In this document: piece after piece, positions 17,348-25,803 of the stretch
Numbering within the stretch: the first letter of the stretch is position 1
How the letters are laid out: every line of letters starts with the position of its first letter
NCBI RefSeq assembly: GCF_036840915.1
Contig: NZ_CP085725.1
Location: 3,401,872 to 3,465,871, forward strand
Length of the DNA: 64,000 bases
Reading direction: 5' to 3'
Source: Flavobacterium hankyongi
GTDB lineage: Bacteria; Bacteroidota; Bacteroidia; Flavobacteriales; Flavobacteriaceae
Notes under the pieces: model-generated
What the model was told of the DNA's origin: nothing
Databases searched by the model: none
What the model saw: the letters and a program-made list of their open reading frames with translations, nothing else
Program-made: the position numbers and the translations under genes

Positions 17348-17458
17348 ATGGATATCAACTCAAAAGAATTCATGTATGCACTTTACACAATACTATTTAT
17401 TCATATTATTGTGATTTCGATTATACTTTATAAAAGATATAAAAAGAAAAAGAAATAG
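17348..17458 (+). CDS. Possible 36-residue single-pass membrane peptide
   Basis: A short frame 4 bases after cobC codes for one hydrophobic helix (residues about 9-27, rich in Ile, Leu and Tyr) followed by a strongly basic tail ending in K-K-K-K-K. That layout (helix plus positive-inside tail) is what a real small membrane protein would show. There is no recognised domain and no clear ribosome-binding site. It may belong to the salvage operon, or be chance in AT-rich DNA. Confidence 0.4.
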   Translation: MDINSKEFMYALYTILFIHIIVISIILYKRYKKKKK

Positions 17459-17508
17459 TCTTTTTGGTTTAATATTTTTTAATAAAATATTTAAAATGAA
17501 GATATAAT

Positions 17509-17540
17509 TTGCATTATTTCTAATTGGAATGTTATATTTG
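17509..17540 (+). promoter_or_regulatory. Promoter of the riboswitch-controlled btuB operon
   Basis: TTG at 17509-17511 (-33 element), 21 bases, then TATATTTG at 17533-17540: a full match to the Bacteroidota promoter pattern. Transcription would begin about 17547, at the edge of the riboswitch. Confidence 0.7.
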
Positions 17541-17544
17541 CATC

Positions 17545-17735
17545 CGTATTGAGGTTGTTGTTTTGCTTTTTTTGCAAAACACATTAAAAGGGAATTAGGT
17601 GAAATACCTAAGCTGTACCCGCAACTGTAAGCTATGAAGCTTGTTGTTATCTACACACACCACTGTCTCGTTTTAAAACAAAGAGATGGGAAGGTAAACA
17701 ACAAGACGCGAGCCAGGAGACCTGCCTAGTACATA
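17545..17735 (+). promoter_or_regulatory. Cobalamin riboswitch
   Basis: A B12-sensing RNA leader ahead of the BtuB-like receptor gene. The conserved core is visible: an A-rich GGGAA near 17590, GGTGAAATACC, then GTACCCGCAACTGTAAGC at about 17615-17632. The B12 box GCCAGGAGACCTGCC lies at 17712-17726. A long paired arm CTTGTTGTT / AACAACAAG encloses the variable domain. When adenosylcobalamin binds, such RNAs block translation or cause termination, so the uptake genes should be switched off by B12. It serves the receptor and BtuG-like genes, not the salvage operon upstream. Confidence 0.95.
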
Positions 17736-17771
17736 AATTATCAAACTTTCGGGAAAAAAGGTTTAGAAATT

Positions 17772-19637
17772 ATGACTGCTAAAAAGCTGTTTTTATTTTG
17801 TTTTTTATTACTGTGCCAATGTATTTCTGCGCAGAGCGATACTATTCATCAAATTAAGGAAGTTGTCGTTTCTGATGTTTATTTGAAAAACAATAATCAA
17901 TCGCAATCTATTTTGGCTATTAACGATTCGATAATTAATAAAAATCAATCATCTCTTTCAAGCTTATTAAACTACAATAGTGTTATTTATTTTAAAGAAT
18001 ATGGTCGGGGAATGTTATCTACCGTTTCTTTTAGAGGGACAACAGCATCACAAACTGCAGTTGTTTGGAACGGAATTAATATCAATTCACAGCTAAATGG
18101 AAATACAGATTTTAATACCATTACTCCTAATGATTTTAATTCTATCGATGTAAAAGCTGGAGGAGGAAGTGTGTTGTATGGTAGTGGTGCTATTGGTGGT
18201 ACAGTGCATTTGAACAACGATTTGATTTTTAAAAAACAGTTTGTTAATGATTTTAGAATCGCTTATGGTAGCTTCAATACATTTGGGACGAATTATAAAA
18301 TGAATGTTTCCAATGAAAAGTGGAACGCACAAATTGGATTTTCATATAATGTTTCTAAAAATGACTACCCTTACGTTGGATTATATACATGGAAAGGAAT
18401 TCAAAGAAAAAATTTAAATGGAGAATATTTTAATACAAGTCTAAACGCAAACGTTGGTTACAAAATAAACCAACATAATATTCTGAAACTCTATACTCAA
18501 ACTTCAGATACCGATAGACACCTTTCTTTGATTTCCGAATCTGATTCAAAAACAAAATATGTCAATAGCTTTAGCCGAAACTTGATAGAGTATGTAGGAG
18601 ATTACAATAGGTTTTCTGCCAATTTTAAATCGGCCTACATTTTTGAAAACTACAAATACTTTGGAGATATAAACAGCAACTACTTTAGTTTTGGTAAATC
18701 AGAATGTGTGATAACTAAACTAAATTTAAGCTATAAATTGATTGAGTCTTTAAAGGTTTACAGCACACTAGATTATAATCGTACCAAAGGATTTGGAACT
18801 AGTTTTGGCAGTAATGTTAGAGAAATTGGCTCTGGTGCAGTAATGGTCAAACTTAATGTTCCGAATAAATGGCAAAATGAGTTTGGTGTTAGAAAAGAGG
18901 TTACCAATAATTATCAAAGTCCATTGTTGTTTTCATTGGGAAGTTCATATGCTTTCGGTCATTTTTATACTCTAAAGGCTAATTTTTCTAAAAACTATAG
19001 AATCCCAACTTTTAATGATTTGTACTGGATAGGAACTTCAGATTACGGAAACCCAAATTTGAAACCCGAAAGTGCTTATGAAGCTGAGCTTGGAAATGTA
19101 TTTTCATATAAAAAAATAACCTTGTCTCAAACATTTTATTTTATTAAGATAAAAGACATGATTAATTGGGTTCCTGGAAATGTATCAGGAGGCTGGTCTC
19201 CGCAAAATACCGATAGGGTAAATACTTATGGAGCAGAAACCTTGTTGGGATGGGCAAACAATTTTGGGAAGCACAATTTTAGAATAAACGGAACCTATGC
19301 TTATACCATTTCAGAAAATCAAGAAACCAAAAAACAGCTTTTCTTCGTCCCTTTCCATAAAATGACTGGGACAATTGCTTATTCTTACAAAAAAATTTCT
19401 GCTAATTATCAATTTTTATATAATGGATTTGTATATACCAGATCAGATAATGATCCAAAGCAAATCATAAAAGCTTATAAAGTATCAAATGCTGGAATCG
19501 ACTATGATTTTGAATTTTTAAATTCTTCTAAAGTAGGTTTTCAGGTTCTGAATTTGTTTAATGAAAAATACCAAAGCTTGGAAGATAGGCCGTTTCCAGG
19601 TAGAAATTTTAATTTATATATAACACTTAAATTTTAG
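17772..19637 (+). CDS. btuB: BtuB-like TonB-dependent outer-membrane receptor
   Basis: A 621-residue receptor with a signal peptide (residues 1-20, ending I-S-A-Q), an early TonB-box-like I-K-E-V-V-V-S, a plug domain (about 30-140, with S-F-R-G-T-T-A-S-Q-T-A-V-V-W-N-G and V-L-Y-G-S-G-A-I-G-G) and a 22-strand barrel ending L-Y-I-T-L-K-F. Sitting directly behind a cobalamin riboswitch identifies the cargo as B12 or another corrinoid. It brings the ligand across the outer membrane using TonB energy. The surface lipoprotein gene follows 4 bases later. Confidence 0.93.
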   Translation: MTAKKLFLFCFLLLCQCISAQSDTIHQIKEVVVSDVYLKNNNQSQSILAINDSIINKNQSSLSSLLNYNSVIYFKEYGRGMLSTVSFRGTTASQTAVVWNGININSQLNGNTDFNTITPNDFNSIDVKAGGGSVLYGSGAIGGTVHLNNDLIFKKQFVNDFRIAYGSFNTFGTNYKMNVSNEKWNAQIGFSYNVSKNDYPYVGLYTWKGIQRKNLNGEYFNTSLNANVGYKINQHNILKLYTQTSDTDRHLSLISESDSKTKYVNSFSRNLIEYVGDYNRFSANFKSAYIFENYKYFGDINSNYFSFGKSECVITKLNLSYKLIESLKVYSTLDYNRTKGFGTSFGSNVREIGSGAVMVKLNVPNKWQNEFGVRKEVTNNYQSPLLFSLGSSYAFGHFYTLKANFSKNYRIPTFNDLYWIGTSDYGNPNLKPESAYEAELGNVFSYKKITLSQTFYFIKIKDMINWVPGNVSGGWSPQNTDRVNTYGAETLLGWANNFGKHNFRINGTYAYTISENQETKKQLFFVPFHKMTGTIAYSYKKISANYQFLYNGFVYTRSDNDPKQIIKAYKVSNAGIDYDFEFLNSSKVGFQVLNLFNEKYQSLEDRPFPGRNFNLYITLKF

Positions 19638-19641
19638 TAAA

Positions 19642-20703
19642 ATGAAGTTCAATAAAATGTTTTTAGTTGCTCTAACTAGTATGTCAGTATTTCTTTCATG
19701 TAGTGATAATGATGATAATGCTCCAGATGATTCAAAAGTCTATACTAATGGTGCTTTTATCTTAAATGAAGGAGGTTCGGGGCAAGGTTCAGTATCTTTT
19801 ATAAGTAATGATTTAGGTAGTTTTATGCAAGACGTTTATGGAACTGTAAATCCAGGGGATTTGTTTGGTAAATATGTTCAATCTATATTTTTTAATGGAG
19901 ATAATGCGTATATCATTGCTGGTGGTTCTAATAAAATTACTGTAGTGAATAGAGTAACTTTCAAATTAGTTGCTAAAATTGAAACAGGTCTCGTGGCACC
20001 AAGATATGGTGTGGTAAAAGATGGTAAGGCTTACGTTACTAATGCAAACACTTATTCTTATGCGAATCCAACAACTGGAAATACGGATGATTATGTTGCG
20101 GTTATTAATCTTTCTACGAATACTGTAGAATCTACAATTCCATTAAATGCTACAGCGAATAGAATTGTGTTAGAAAATGGAAAACTATACATTACAGAGC
20201 CTTATAATAACACTAATGTTTTAGTTGTAAACCCTACTACAAATACTGTAGAAGCACCTATTGCTGTAGGTTCTGATGCAGATACTATGGAGGTACATAA
20301 TGGAATTTTATATGTGTTAAGAAGTCCTTATGGAGGACCAAGCGAAATAGTTAAAGTGAAATTGTCTGACAGTACATTGAGCAATGTTGTGTTTCCCGCT
20401 GCATTAAACGATGCTAAAAACTTGGATATTTATAACAATAAAATCTATTATACAGTAGATACATCTGTTTATGCAATGGATATTACAGCTTCTGCGGCTT
20501 CAACCACAGCTATTTTAACTTATTCTTCTACATCAGTTTATGGTAAAATGTATGGTTTCTCTGTAAATAACGATAATATTTACATTGCTGATGGTGGTGA
20601 TTTTACTGCGAATAGTAATGCTTATATTTATTCTTTAACAGGAACTTTGAAAAAGACTTTAACAGTAGGTGTCGGTCCAAATGGTTTTTATTTTAACAAC
20701 TAG
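19642..20703 (+). CDS. btuG: BtuG-like surface beta-propeller lipoprotein
   Basis: A 353-residue lipoprotein: signal ending F-L-S-C with the lipidated Cys at residue 20, then acidic S-D-N-D-D-N-D, a typical Bacteroidota surface-export tag. The body is a YncE/DUF5074-like propeller, with repeated blades containing Y-I-I-A-G-G, Y-V-T-N-A-N, N-R-I-V-L-E-N-G-K-L-Y-I and V-G-P-N-G-F at the end. BtuG of Bacteroides is a seven-bladed surface lipoprotein that binds cobalamin extremely tightly and caps BtuB. The present gene has the same fold class, surface signal and position under the riboswitch, so I propose the same job. Direct sequence kinship to BtuG was not tested. Confidence 0.78.
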   Translation: MKFNKMFLVALTSMSVFLSCSDNDDNAPDDSKVYTNGAFILNEGGSGQGSVSFISNDLGSFMQDVYGTVNPGDLFGKYVQSIFFNGDNAYIIAGGSNKITVVNRVTFKLVAKIETGLVAPRYGVVKDGKAYVTNANTYSYANPTTGNTDDYVAVINLSTNTVESTIPLNATANRIVLENGKLYITEPYNNTNVLVVNPTTNTVEAPIAVGSDADTMEVHNGILYVLRSPYGGPSEIVKVKLSDSTLSNVVFPAALNDAKNLDIYNNKIYYTVDTSVYAMDITASAASTTAILTYSSTSVYGKMYGFSVNNDNIYIADGGDFTANSNAYIYSLTGTLKKTLTVGVGPNGFYFNN

Positions 20704-20723
20704 TTTGATAACTTAATTTAAAC

Positions 20724-20754
20724 AAAACGTCCCTTTCAATGAAAGGGACGTTTT
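20724..20754 (+). terminator. Intrinsic terminator of the btuB-btuG operon
   Basis: A 14-base perfect inverted repeat (AAAACGTCCCTTTC and its complement) with a three-base loop and a T-rich tail. It could also act on transcription from the right. Confidence 0.88.
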
Positions 20755-20858
20755 GTTTTGTAAAATGAATTGTTTTTATAATAAAACATAATGTTGCTCA
20801 TCTATATTTTGAGTAAAAATTATGGGAAGTAGAGGTTTATTGCACAAAGGAGAAAACA

Positions 20859-22289
20859 TCAAAATTGTTTTTTTAAAGGAATTTCATTGATATACATTTC
20901 TTTACTTAAATCACGTTCTCCAATTTCTGAAACTTCATTAAATACTTTAAATGTTTTAGGAATAGCCATTTTCCCACCATTAGCAATAAGGTCAAGTACT
21001 TTAGCAAGATAAGGTTCGCTTGCATTACCAAGGATTCCTAAATTACCAATGTTTTCTGCTAATGTATTTTGTGAAGTAGGACTAATACCTTGCGCATAAT
21101 CTCCAAAGCCGTTTTTGTCTACAATCTTAAGGACAATAGGTTGCATTGCATATTTATGATCTGGATTTATATTTTGTTTTGTGTAATCATCAGAGTCATA
21201 CAAGGTTATCGAGCCTACATTTTTTCCAGTAGTTGTTGTTCCAATTTGTACAACATCAATATAAGGTTTAAGCGAATTGATCACTAATTCGCTTGCAGAA
21301 GCGGTGCTTTTAGTTGTTAAAATATAGACTTTATTAAGATTTAGATTGTTTAGTGTACTTCCTGAGTTTGTTGAGTTTGTAAATAAATTATTTAAACTAC
21401 TTGGATCTAGCCTAGCCATAAGCTTAGGATTCCATTGCTGTTTTGCAAAAACTTGTCCAGTAAATTGACCAGTAATCATACTAGCTAGTCTTGTAGCTGT
21501 TGCAACTGAACCACCTGAATTGTATCTTAAATCTAGAACTAAATGAGTAATTCCTTCACCTTTTAAATAACCAAAAGCATCATTAAGTTGATTTTCATAG
21601 GCTCCATAAAAACCATTATACATTAGATAACCAACTTTTCGTGAACCTAGAACATGTATATTCTTTATTAAAACTGGATTTTCTGTATAGGATCCTTTTA
21701 CTAATGAAACAGATTGCCCATTAGGCGTTATTGCACCATTATTATAGTCTGCTAAATTTAATGTGTATGATGTGTTTGCTAATAGACTTCTATAATTACT
21801 AATCGTTAATGGGGTTCCATTTACAGCATAAAAGATTGTTCCTCGTTGAATGTTTTTTGTGGAAGCATCAGAATTCGGCATAATATATTTTACCCATCCA
21901 AAAATATCAGTAGTACTGCCAGATTTATAATTTAAACCATATTCTAACCCATTACTGTCACTAGAACCACTTAGCGCTTGTTCAAGTTTTGTATAGTCGC
22001 TGTAAAGTACACTGTATTTGTCAATTGTGCTTCGTTGATATATTAAACTTTCGAATAATGATTTTGGTGATGAAAAATTACTTAAATAATTATCTAAGTC
22101 TTTTTGTATATAGAATTTTGAATCACTTAAATCTGGGATATCTGGTTGATATAAATAATAACCATTTAATCCTTTCCATATAAAGTTTTGTATAGGATAG
22201 CTTGAAGGGTTATCGTCATAGTCTTCACAAGAAATTATAAATGCACCAAAAAGCAATAGAAAAAGTATTGATTTAGTGAAAGCTTTCAT
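20859..22289 (-). CDS. S41 (C-terminal processing) peptidase lipoprotein
   Basis: A 476-residue lipoprotein protease. The signal ends I-I-S-C (Cys at residue 21) followed by E-D-Y-D-D-N, suggesting surface or outer-membrane location. A PDZ-like region lies about residues 125-205. The S41 core includes H-L-V-L-D-L-R-Y-N-S-G-G near residue 250, and the nucleophile Ser with its helix in T-K-S-T-A-S-A-S-E-L around residue 330; the general-base Lys would follow in T-T-G-K-N-V-G-S. It is divergent from the ECF sigma operon. Substrates are unknown. Confidence 0.9.
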   Translation of the reverse strand: MKAFTKSILFLLLFGAFIISCEDYDDNPSSYPIQNFIWKGLNGYYLYQPDIPDLSDSKFYIQKDLDNYLSNFSSPKSLFESLIYQRSTIDKYSVLYSDYTKLEQALSGSSDSNGLEYGLNYKSGSTTDIFGWVKYIMPNSDASTKNIQRGTIFYAVNGTPLTISNYRSLLANTSYTLNLADYNNGAITPNGQSVSLVKGSYTENPVLIKNIHVLGSRKVGYLMYNGFYGAYENQLNDAFGYLKGEGITHLVLDLRYNSGGSVATATRLASMITGQFTGQVFAKQQWNPKLMARLDPSSLNNLFTNSTNSGSTLNNLNLNKVYILTTKSTASASELVINSLKPYIDVVQIGTTTTGKNVGSITLYDSDDYTKQNINPDHKYAMQPIVLKIVDKNGFGDYAQGISPTSQNTLAENIGNLGILGNASEPYLAKVLDLIANGGKMAIPKTFKVFNEVSEIGERDLSKEMYINEIPLKKQF

Positions 22290-22397
22290 TTTTTATTGAT
22301 TTTTAATTTCTGTAAATTTAGTGAGTTAAAAATTATTTTAAAGTTAATGTAACAAAACATTTTATCAATCGTCTAGCTAATATAACAAGTCAATTAA

Positions 22398-22907
22398 ATG
22401 AACCAATCTGAATTTTTAAATACTATAAAACCGTTTAAGGATAAGCTGTTCAGATTGGCTAAAAGACTCCTTGTTAGTAATGAAGAAGCAGAAGATGCAA
22501 CTCAAGACGTTCTCATAAAACTTTGGAATAAAAACGATGCTCTGAAAGAGTATGGAAGTGTTGAAGCTTACGCAATGACAATTACCAAAAATCATTGTTT
22601 AGATGTTTTGAAATCTAAACGAGCAACAAATTTGAAAATTGTACATAATAACTATACTGAGCAAAGCGCTGAATTGCATAAAAAAATTGAAGATCAGGAT
22701 TCTTTGAATTGGGTTGAAAAATGGATCAATGATTTGCCAGAACAGCAAAAATTAGTTATTCAGATGCGAGATATAGAAGAGTACGAGTTTGAAAAAATTG
22801 CTGAAGTTTTAGGAATGAATGAAACTGCTGTTCGAGTAGCTTTATCAAGAGCCCGAAAAGCAATACGTGAAAAAATGATTAATACCCATAATTATGGATT
22901 ACAATAA
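22398..22907 (+). CDS. ECF-type RNA polymerase sigma factor
   Basis: A 169-residue sigma-70 family factor with only regions 2 and 4. Region 2 shows A-E-D-A-T-Q-D-V-L-I-K-L-W near residue 33; region 4 has a helix-turn-helix in E-F-E-K-I-A-E-V-L-G-M-N-E-T-A-V-R-V-A-L around residues 133-152. Its stop overlaps the next gene by 14 bases, and that protein looks like its membrane anti-sigma partner. The four genes in this unit probably form an autoregulated envelope response. The inducing signal is unknown. Confidence 0.92.
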   Translation: MNQSEFLNTIKPFKDKLFRLAKRLLVSNEEAEDATQDVLIKLWNKNDALKEYGSVEAYAMTITKNHCLDVLKSKRATNLKIVHNNYTEQSAELHKKIEDQDSLNWVEKWINDLPEQQKLVIQMRDIEEYEFEKIAEVLGMNETAVRVALSRARKAIREKMINTHNYGLQ

Positions 22908-23349
22908 AATAGAAATATTTATAGAAAAATACTTTCAAGGAGAAACCTCTCTGGCCGAAGAAAAGGAGTTGCGCAGCTACTTTTCATCTCCAAATGTGGC
23001 GCCACATTTAGAGCAATATAAGGCTATGTTTGGTTACTTCTCTCAAGCTAAATTAGATGAATTCACTAAAGATTTTCCACAACAAAAAGTAAGTAAAAAG
23101 AGCATGTGGATTTCAATAGCAGCTTCAACGGTAATTTTGCTTGGAATGATTACTTTTTATATGAATAGTATCCAACCTCAAGAGGTTAAAAATGAACTAG
23201 GGAGTTATGAAAATCCACAGGAAGCATTTGAACAAACTCAAAAGGCATTGGCTCTATTGTCACAAAATGTAAACATTGGTATAGAAAGTGTTAAGTATGT
23301 ACAAGAGTACGAGAATGCAAAAAACAGAGTATTTAAAAACAATAATTAA
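22894..23349 (+). CDS. Probable membrane anti-sigma factor
   Basis: A 151-residue protein with a cytoplasmic N-terminal part (residues 1-68, containing K-Y-F-Q-G-E-T-S-L-A-E-E-K-E-L, a motif common in Bacteroidota anti-sigma proteins), one membrane helix (about 70-88) and a short outer domain. The overlap with the sigma gene implies coupled translation and fixed stoichiometry. There is no zinc-binding H-x3-C-x2-C motif, so it is not a ZAS-type anti-sigma. The role is inferred from position and topology. Confidence 0.72.
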   Translation: MDYNKIEIFIEKYFQGETSLAEEKELRSYFSSPNVAPHLEQYKAMFGYFSQAKLDEFTKDFPQQKVSKKSMWISIAASTVILLGMITFYMNSIQPQEVKNELGSYENPQEAFEQTQKALALLSQNVNIGIESVKYVQEYENAKNRVFKNNN

Positions 23350-23360
23350 AATTATCAATC

Positions 23361-23933
23361 ATGAAATCAAAGATTCACGAATTCCAAAAAAATAAATCAA
23401 TATCTATGAGTAAACGAATAGTTATAATAGCAACATTTATTTTGTTACCATTTTTTAGTCAAGCACAAACATTATTTGACAAATATGATGGCCAAGAGGG
23501 AGTTACTTCTATTGTGGTAAACAAAAAAATGTTCGATTTAATGAGTAAAGTGAAAATGGAAGCTTCGGATAAAGATGCTCAAAAATATTTAGCTTTAATT
23601 AAAAAGTTAGACAATTTGAAAGTGTTTATGACTTCAAGTAATAAAACTACTGCAGATATGCGAGGTAATGTTGACAAATACTTAAAATCAACTAATTTAG
23701 AAGAGTTGATGAGAGTAAATGATGGCGGTAAAAACGTTAAGATTTATGTGAAATCAGGAAATTCAGATTCACAGGTTAAGGAATTGCTTATGTTTATTGA
23801 AGGAACAAACGCAAAAGGTAACGAGACTGTATTAATGTCATTAACGGGAAACTTTGATATTAATGAATTGTCTACATTAACTAATCGTATGAATCTTCCT
23901 GGTGGAGAGGAATTAAAAAAAGCGAGTAAATAA
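23361..23933 (+). CDS. Exported DUF4252 protein
   Basis: A 190-residue protein with a signal peptide ending F-S-Q-A-Q and a DUF4252 body: G-V-T-S-I-V-V-N-K-K-M-F near residue 53, and later L-L-M-F-I-E-G plus S-L-T-G-N-F-D-I-N-E-L-S. Two starts are possible. The one given leaves a long charged N-terminal region before the hydrophobic core; the ATG at 23406 (M-S-K-R-I-V) would give a more normal signal peptide. It follows the anti-sigma-like gene by 11 bases and is paired with a second DUF4252 protein. Function unknown. Confidence 0.8.
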   Translation: MKSKIHEFQKNKSISMSKRIVIIATFILLPFFSQAQTLFDKYDGQEGVTSIVVNKKMFDLMSKVKMEASDKDAQKYLALIKKLDNLKVFMTSSNKTTADMRGNVDKYLKSTNLEELMRVNDGGKNVKIYVKSGNSDSQVKELLMFIEGTNAKGNETVLMSLTGNFDINELSTLTNRMNLPGGEELKKASK

Positions 23934-23940
23934 AAAGCTT

Positions 23941-24477
23941 ATGAAAAGTGTTGTAAAATATGTTTCATTAGGTTTAGTATTACTTATAGTAGGTTGTAAA
24001 AATGAACCTACACTTCAGAAATATTTTGTAGAAAAAAGCGAAAACAAAGATTTTACAGTGTTAGATGTAACTCCTAATATTTTAAATCTAGAAAAAACAA
24101 AGCTTTCTTCAAATGAAAAAGAAGTACTAGAATCTTTTGATAAAGTGAATATTTTGACTTTTAAAGCTGATGATAAAAATCAAATTCAATTTGAAGCAGA
24201 AAAGAGAAAAATATCTTCAATATTAAAAGATAAAAAATACGAATCTTTGATAAAGGTAAGTATGGGTAAAGATGGTGCCGAATTTAAATGCATTGGTAAA
24301 GACGAACATATAGATGAGTTTATCTTATATGGAAATAGAGCAGAAAACGGATTAGCAGTTATAAGAATCACTGGAAATGATATGAATCCTACAGCTGTTA
24401 TGGAAATGCTGAAACTAATGCAAAAATCAAAAATAGATGTCGAGCAGTTAAAACCTTTACAGGAATTGTTCAAATAA
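23941..24477 (+). CDS. DUF4252 lipoprotein
   Basis: A 178-residue lipoprotein with signal ending I-V-G-C (Cys at residue 19), followed by K-N-E-P. The body is a second, more distant DUF4252 domain: F-T-V-L-D-V-T-P-N-I-L early, then L-I-K-V-S-M-G-K-D-G and F-I-L-Y-G-N-R in the middle. It is last in the ECF sigma unit, seven bases after its paralogue, and ends in a strong hairpin terminator. The two may act together in the periplasm as targets or modulators of the sigma response; that is inference. Confidence 0.8.
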   Translation: MKSVVKYVSLGLVLLIVGCKNEPTLQKYFVEKSENKDFTVLDVTPNILNLEKTKLSSNEKEVLESFDKVNILTFKADDKNQIQFEAEKRKISSILKDKKYESLIKVSMGKDGAEFKCIGKDEHIDEFILYGNRAENGLAVIRITGNDMNPTAVMEMLKLMQKSKIDVEQLKPLQELFK

Positions 24478-24505
24478 AAAAAGCGACCTTTTGGTCGCTT
24501 TTTTT
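24476..24505. terminator. Bidirectional terminator between DUF4252 and crtZ
   Basis: AAAAAAGCGACC / GGTCGCTTTTTT with a TTTT loop; T-runs on both strands serve the two convergent genes. It touches both stop codons. Confidence 0.87.
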
Positions 24506-24953
24506 ATTTAGTTTCTTTATAATATTTCCAAGGAAAAAGTAACATGCCAAAACATTCTCCATCTTCTTTGCCGATGTGTTTGTGATGCATTTTATGAGCT
24601 CTTCTCACGGCACGGGCATAACGATTGTTAGCATTTCTAAAAAGTTTAAATCGTTGATGAATAAAAATATCATGAACCATAAAGTAAGCCAAACCATAGA
24701 CAAAAATGCCTACACCAATCGCTAATCCTATGTTGAGAATGTTATATTTCCATAAAAGAAAAAAACCGATACTTACTAAAGCATAAAAAATAAAAAAAGC
24801 ATCATTTCTTTCAAACCACGACTCATGATCTTTTTTATGATGATCAGCATGTAAATACCATAAAAACCCATGCATTATATATTTATGGCTAAACCAAGCC
24901 ATAAACTCCATGAAACAAAATGTTAATATAAATACTATAACGTGAATTATCAT
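24504..24953 (-). CDS. crtZ: Beta-carotene hydroxylase CrtZ
   Basis: A 149-residue membrane di-iron hydroxylase that adds 3-hydroxyl groups to beta-carotene, giving zeaxanthin. The His clusters are complete: H-K-Y-I-M-H, then H-A-D-H-H, then H-D-I-F-I-H, and finally H-K-M-H-H-K-H. Four membrane helices carry them. It is last in the crtI-crtB-crtZ operon, one base after crtB. With crtY on the other strand this gives a full route from phytoene to zeaxanthin, the usual yellow pigment of flavobacteria. Confidence 0.94.
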   Translation of the reverse strand: MIIHVIVFILTFCFMEFMAWFSHKYIMHGFLWYLHADHHKKDHESWFERNDAFFIFYALVSIGFFLLWKYNILNIGLAIGVGIFVYGLAYFMVHDIFIHQRFKLFRNANNRYARAVRRAHKMHHKHIGKEDGECFGMLLFPWKYYKETK

Positions 24954-24954
24954 T

Positions 24955-25794
24955 TTATAAAAGGTTTAATCTATATTTTACATAACAATTAGCAAGTAAA
25001 CTTACTTTTTGATAATCTGGAACTCTAATTCTGGTGTTTTTTATTTCAGATGAAGGAGTTCTTTTTAATTTTGTTAGTAATTTTTTATAATAAATATACG
25101 CAGTATAAACACCAAATTTAGCTTCAAGAGGTAGATTTTTTATGCCTTCGAAACCTTCTCTAAAATCTTCTTCAATATCTTTTATGATTGTTTGTTTTGA
25201 TTCTTCGTTGAGGTTTTTTAAATCTGTATTAGGAAAATATGTTCTGTCTAAATCCTCAAAATCGGCTTTTAAATCCCTCAAGAAATTAACTTTTTGAAAA
25301 GCTGAGCCTAATTTCATTGCCGGTTTTTTTAATTTTTCATAGAGCTCATCATTACCTTTTACAAAAACTTTGAGGCACATTAAGCCTACAACATCAGCAC
25401 TGCCATAAATATAATTCTCGTACTCTTCTCGTGTAGCATAAATACTTTTAGTTAAATCCAATCGCATGCTATTCATAAAAGAGTCTATTAATTCCATAGG
25501 AATATTGTATTTATGAGCCGTATGTTGAAATGAATTTAATACAGGATTTAAGCTGATTTTTTGTTCAATTGCTAGTTTTAATTCTGACTCAAACATCGAA
25601 AAAAGAGCTTCTTTATCAAAATCATGAAAAGAATCTACAATTTCATCTGCCAAGCGAACAAACCCATAAACATTGTAAATATCTTGACGGATACTTGGAG
25701 CCAGCATTTTTACAGCTGTAGAAAATGAAGTGCTGTAAGTTTTAGTTACAATCTTACTGCAATCATTGGATACTTTGTCGAATAATGCTTTCAT
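24955..25794 (-). CDS. crtB: Phytoene synthase CrtB
   Basis: A 279-residue prenyl synthase that condenses two geranylgeranyl diphosphates to phytoene. Both Asp-rich motifs are present: A-D-E-I-V-D near residue 52 and D-F-E-D-L-D-R-T-Y-F-P near residue 180. The stretch V-N-F-L-R-D-L just before the second motif is typical. It lies between crtI (9-base gap) and crtZ. No crtE or idi gene is seen in the window, so the precursor comes from elsewhere in the genome. Confidence 0.95.
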   Translation of the reverse strand: MKALFDKVSNDCSKIVTKTYSTSFSTAVKMLAPSIRQDIYNVYGFVRLADEIVDSFHDFDKEALFSMFESELKLAIEQKISLNPVLNSFQHTAHKYNIPMELIDSFMNSMRLDLTKSIYATREEYENYIYGSADVVGLMCLKVFVKGNDELYEKLKKPAMKLGSAFQKVNFLRDLKADFEDLDRTYFPNTDLKNLNEESKQTIIKDIEEDFREGFEGIKNLPLEAKFGVYTAYIYYKKLLTKLKRTPSSEIKNTRIRVPDYQKVSLLANCYVKYRLNLL

Positions 25795-25803
25795 AGGCGT
25801 TGT

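Noticed and set aside
20821..20889. A 22-codon frame after the btuB-btuG terminator
   Set aside because: Too short, overlaps the S41 gene end, with no hydrophobic or other character.
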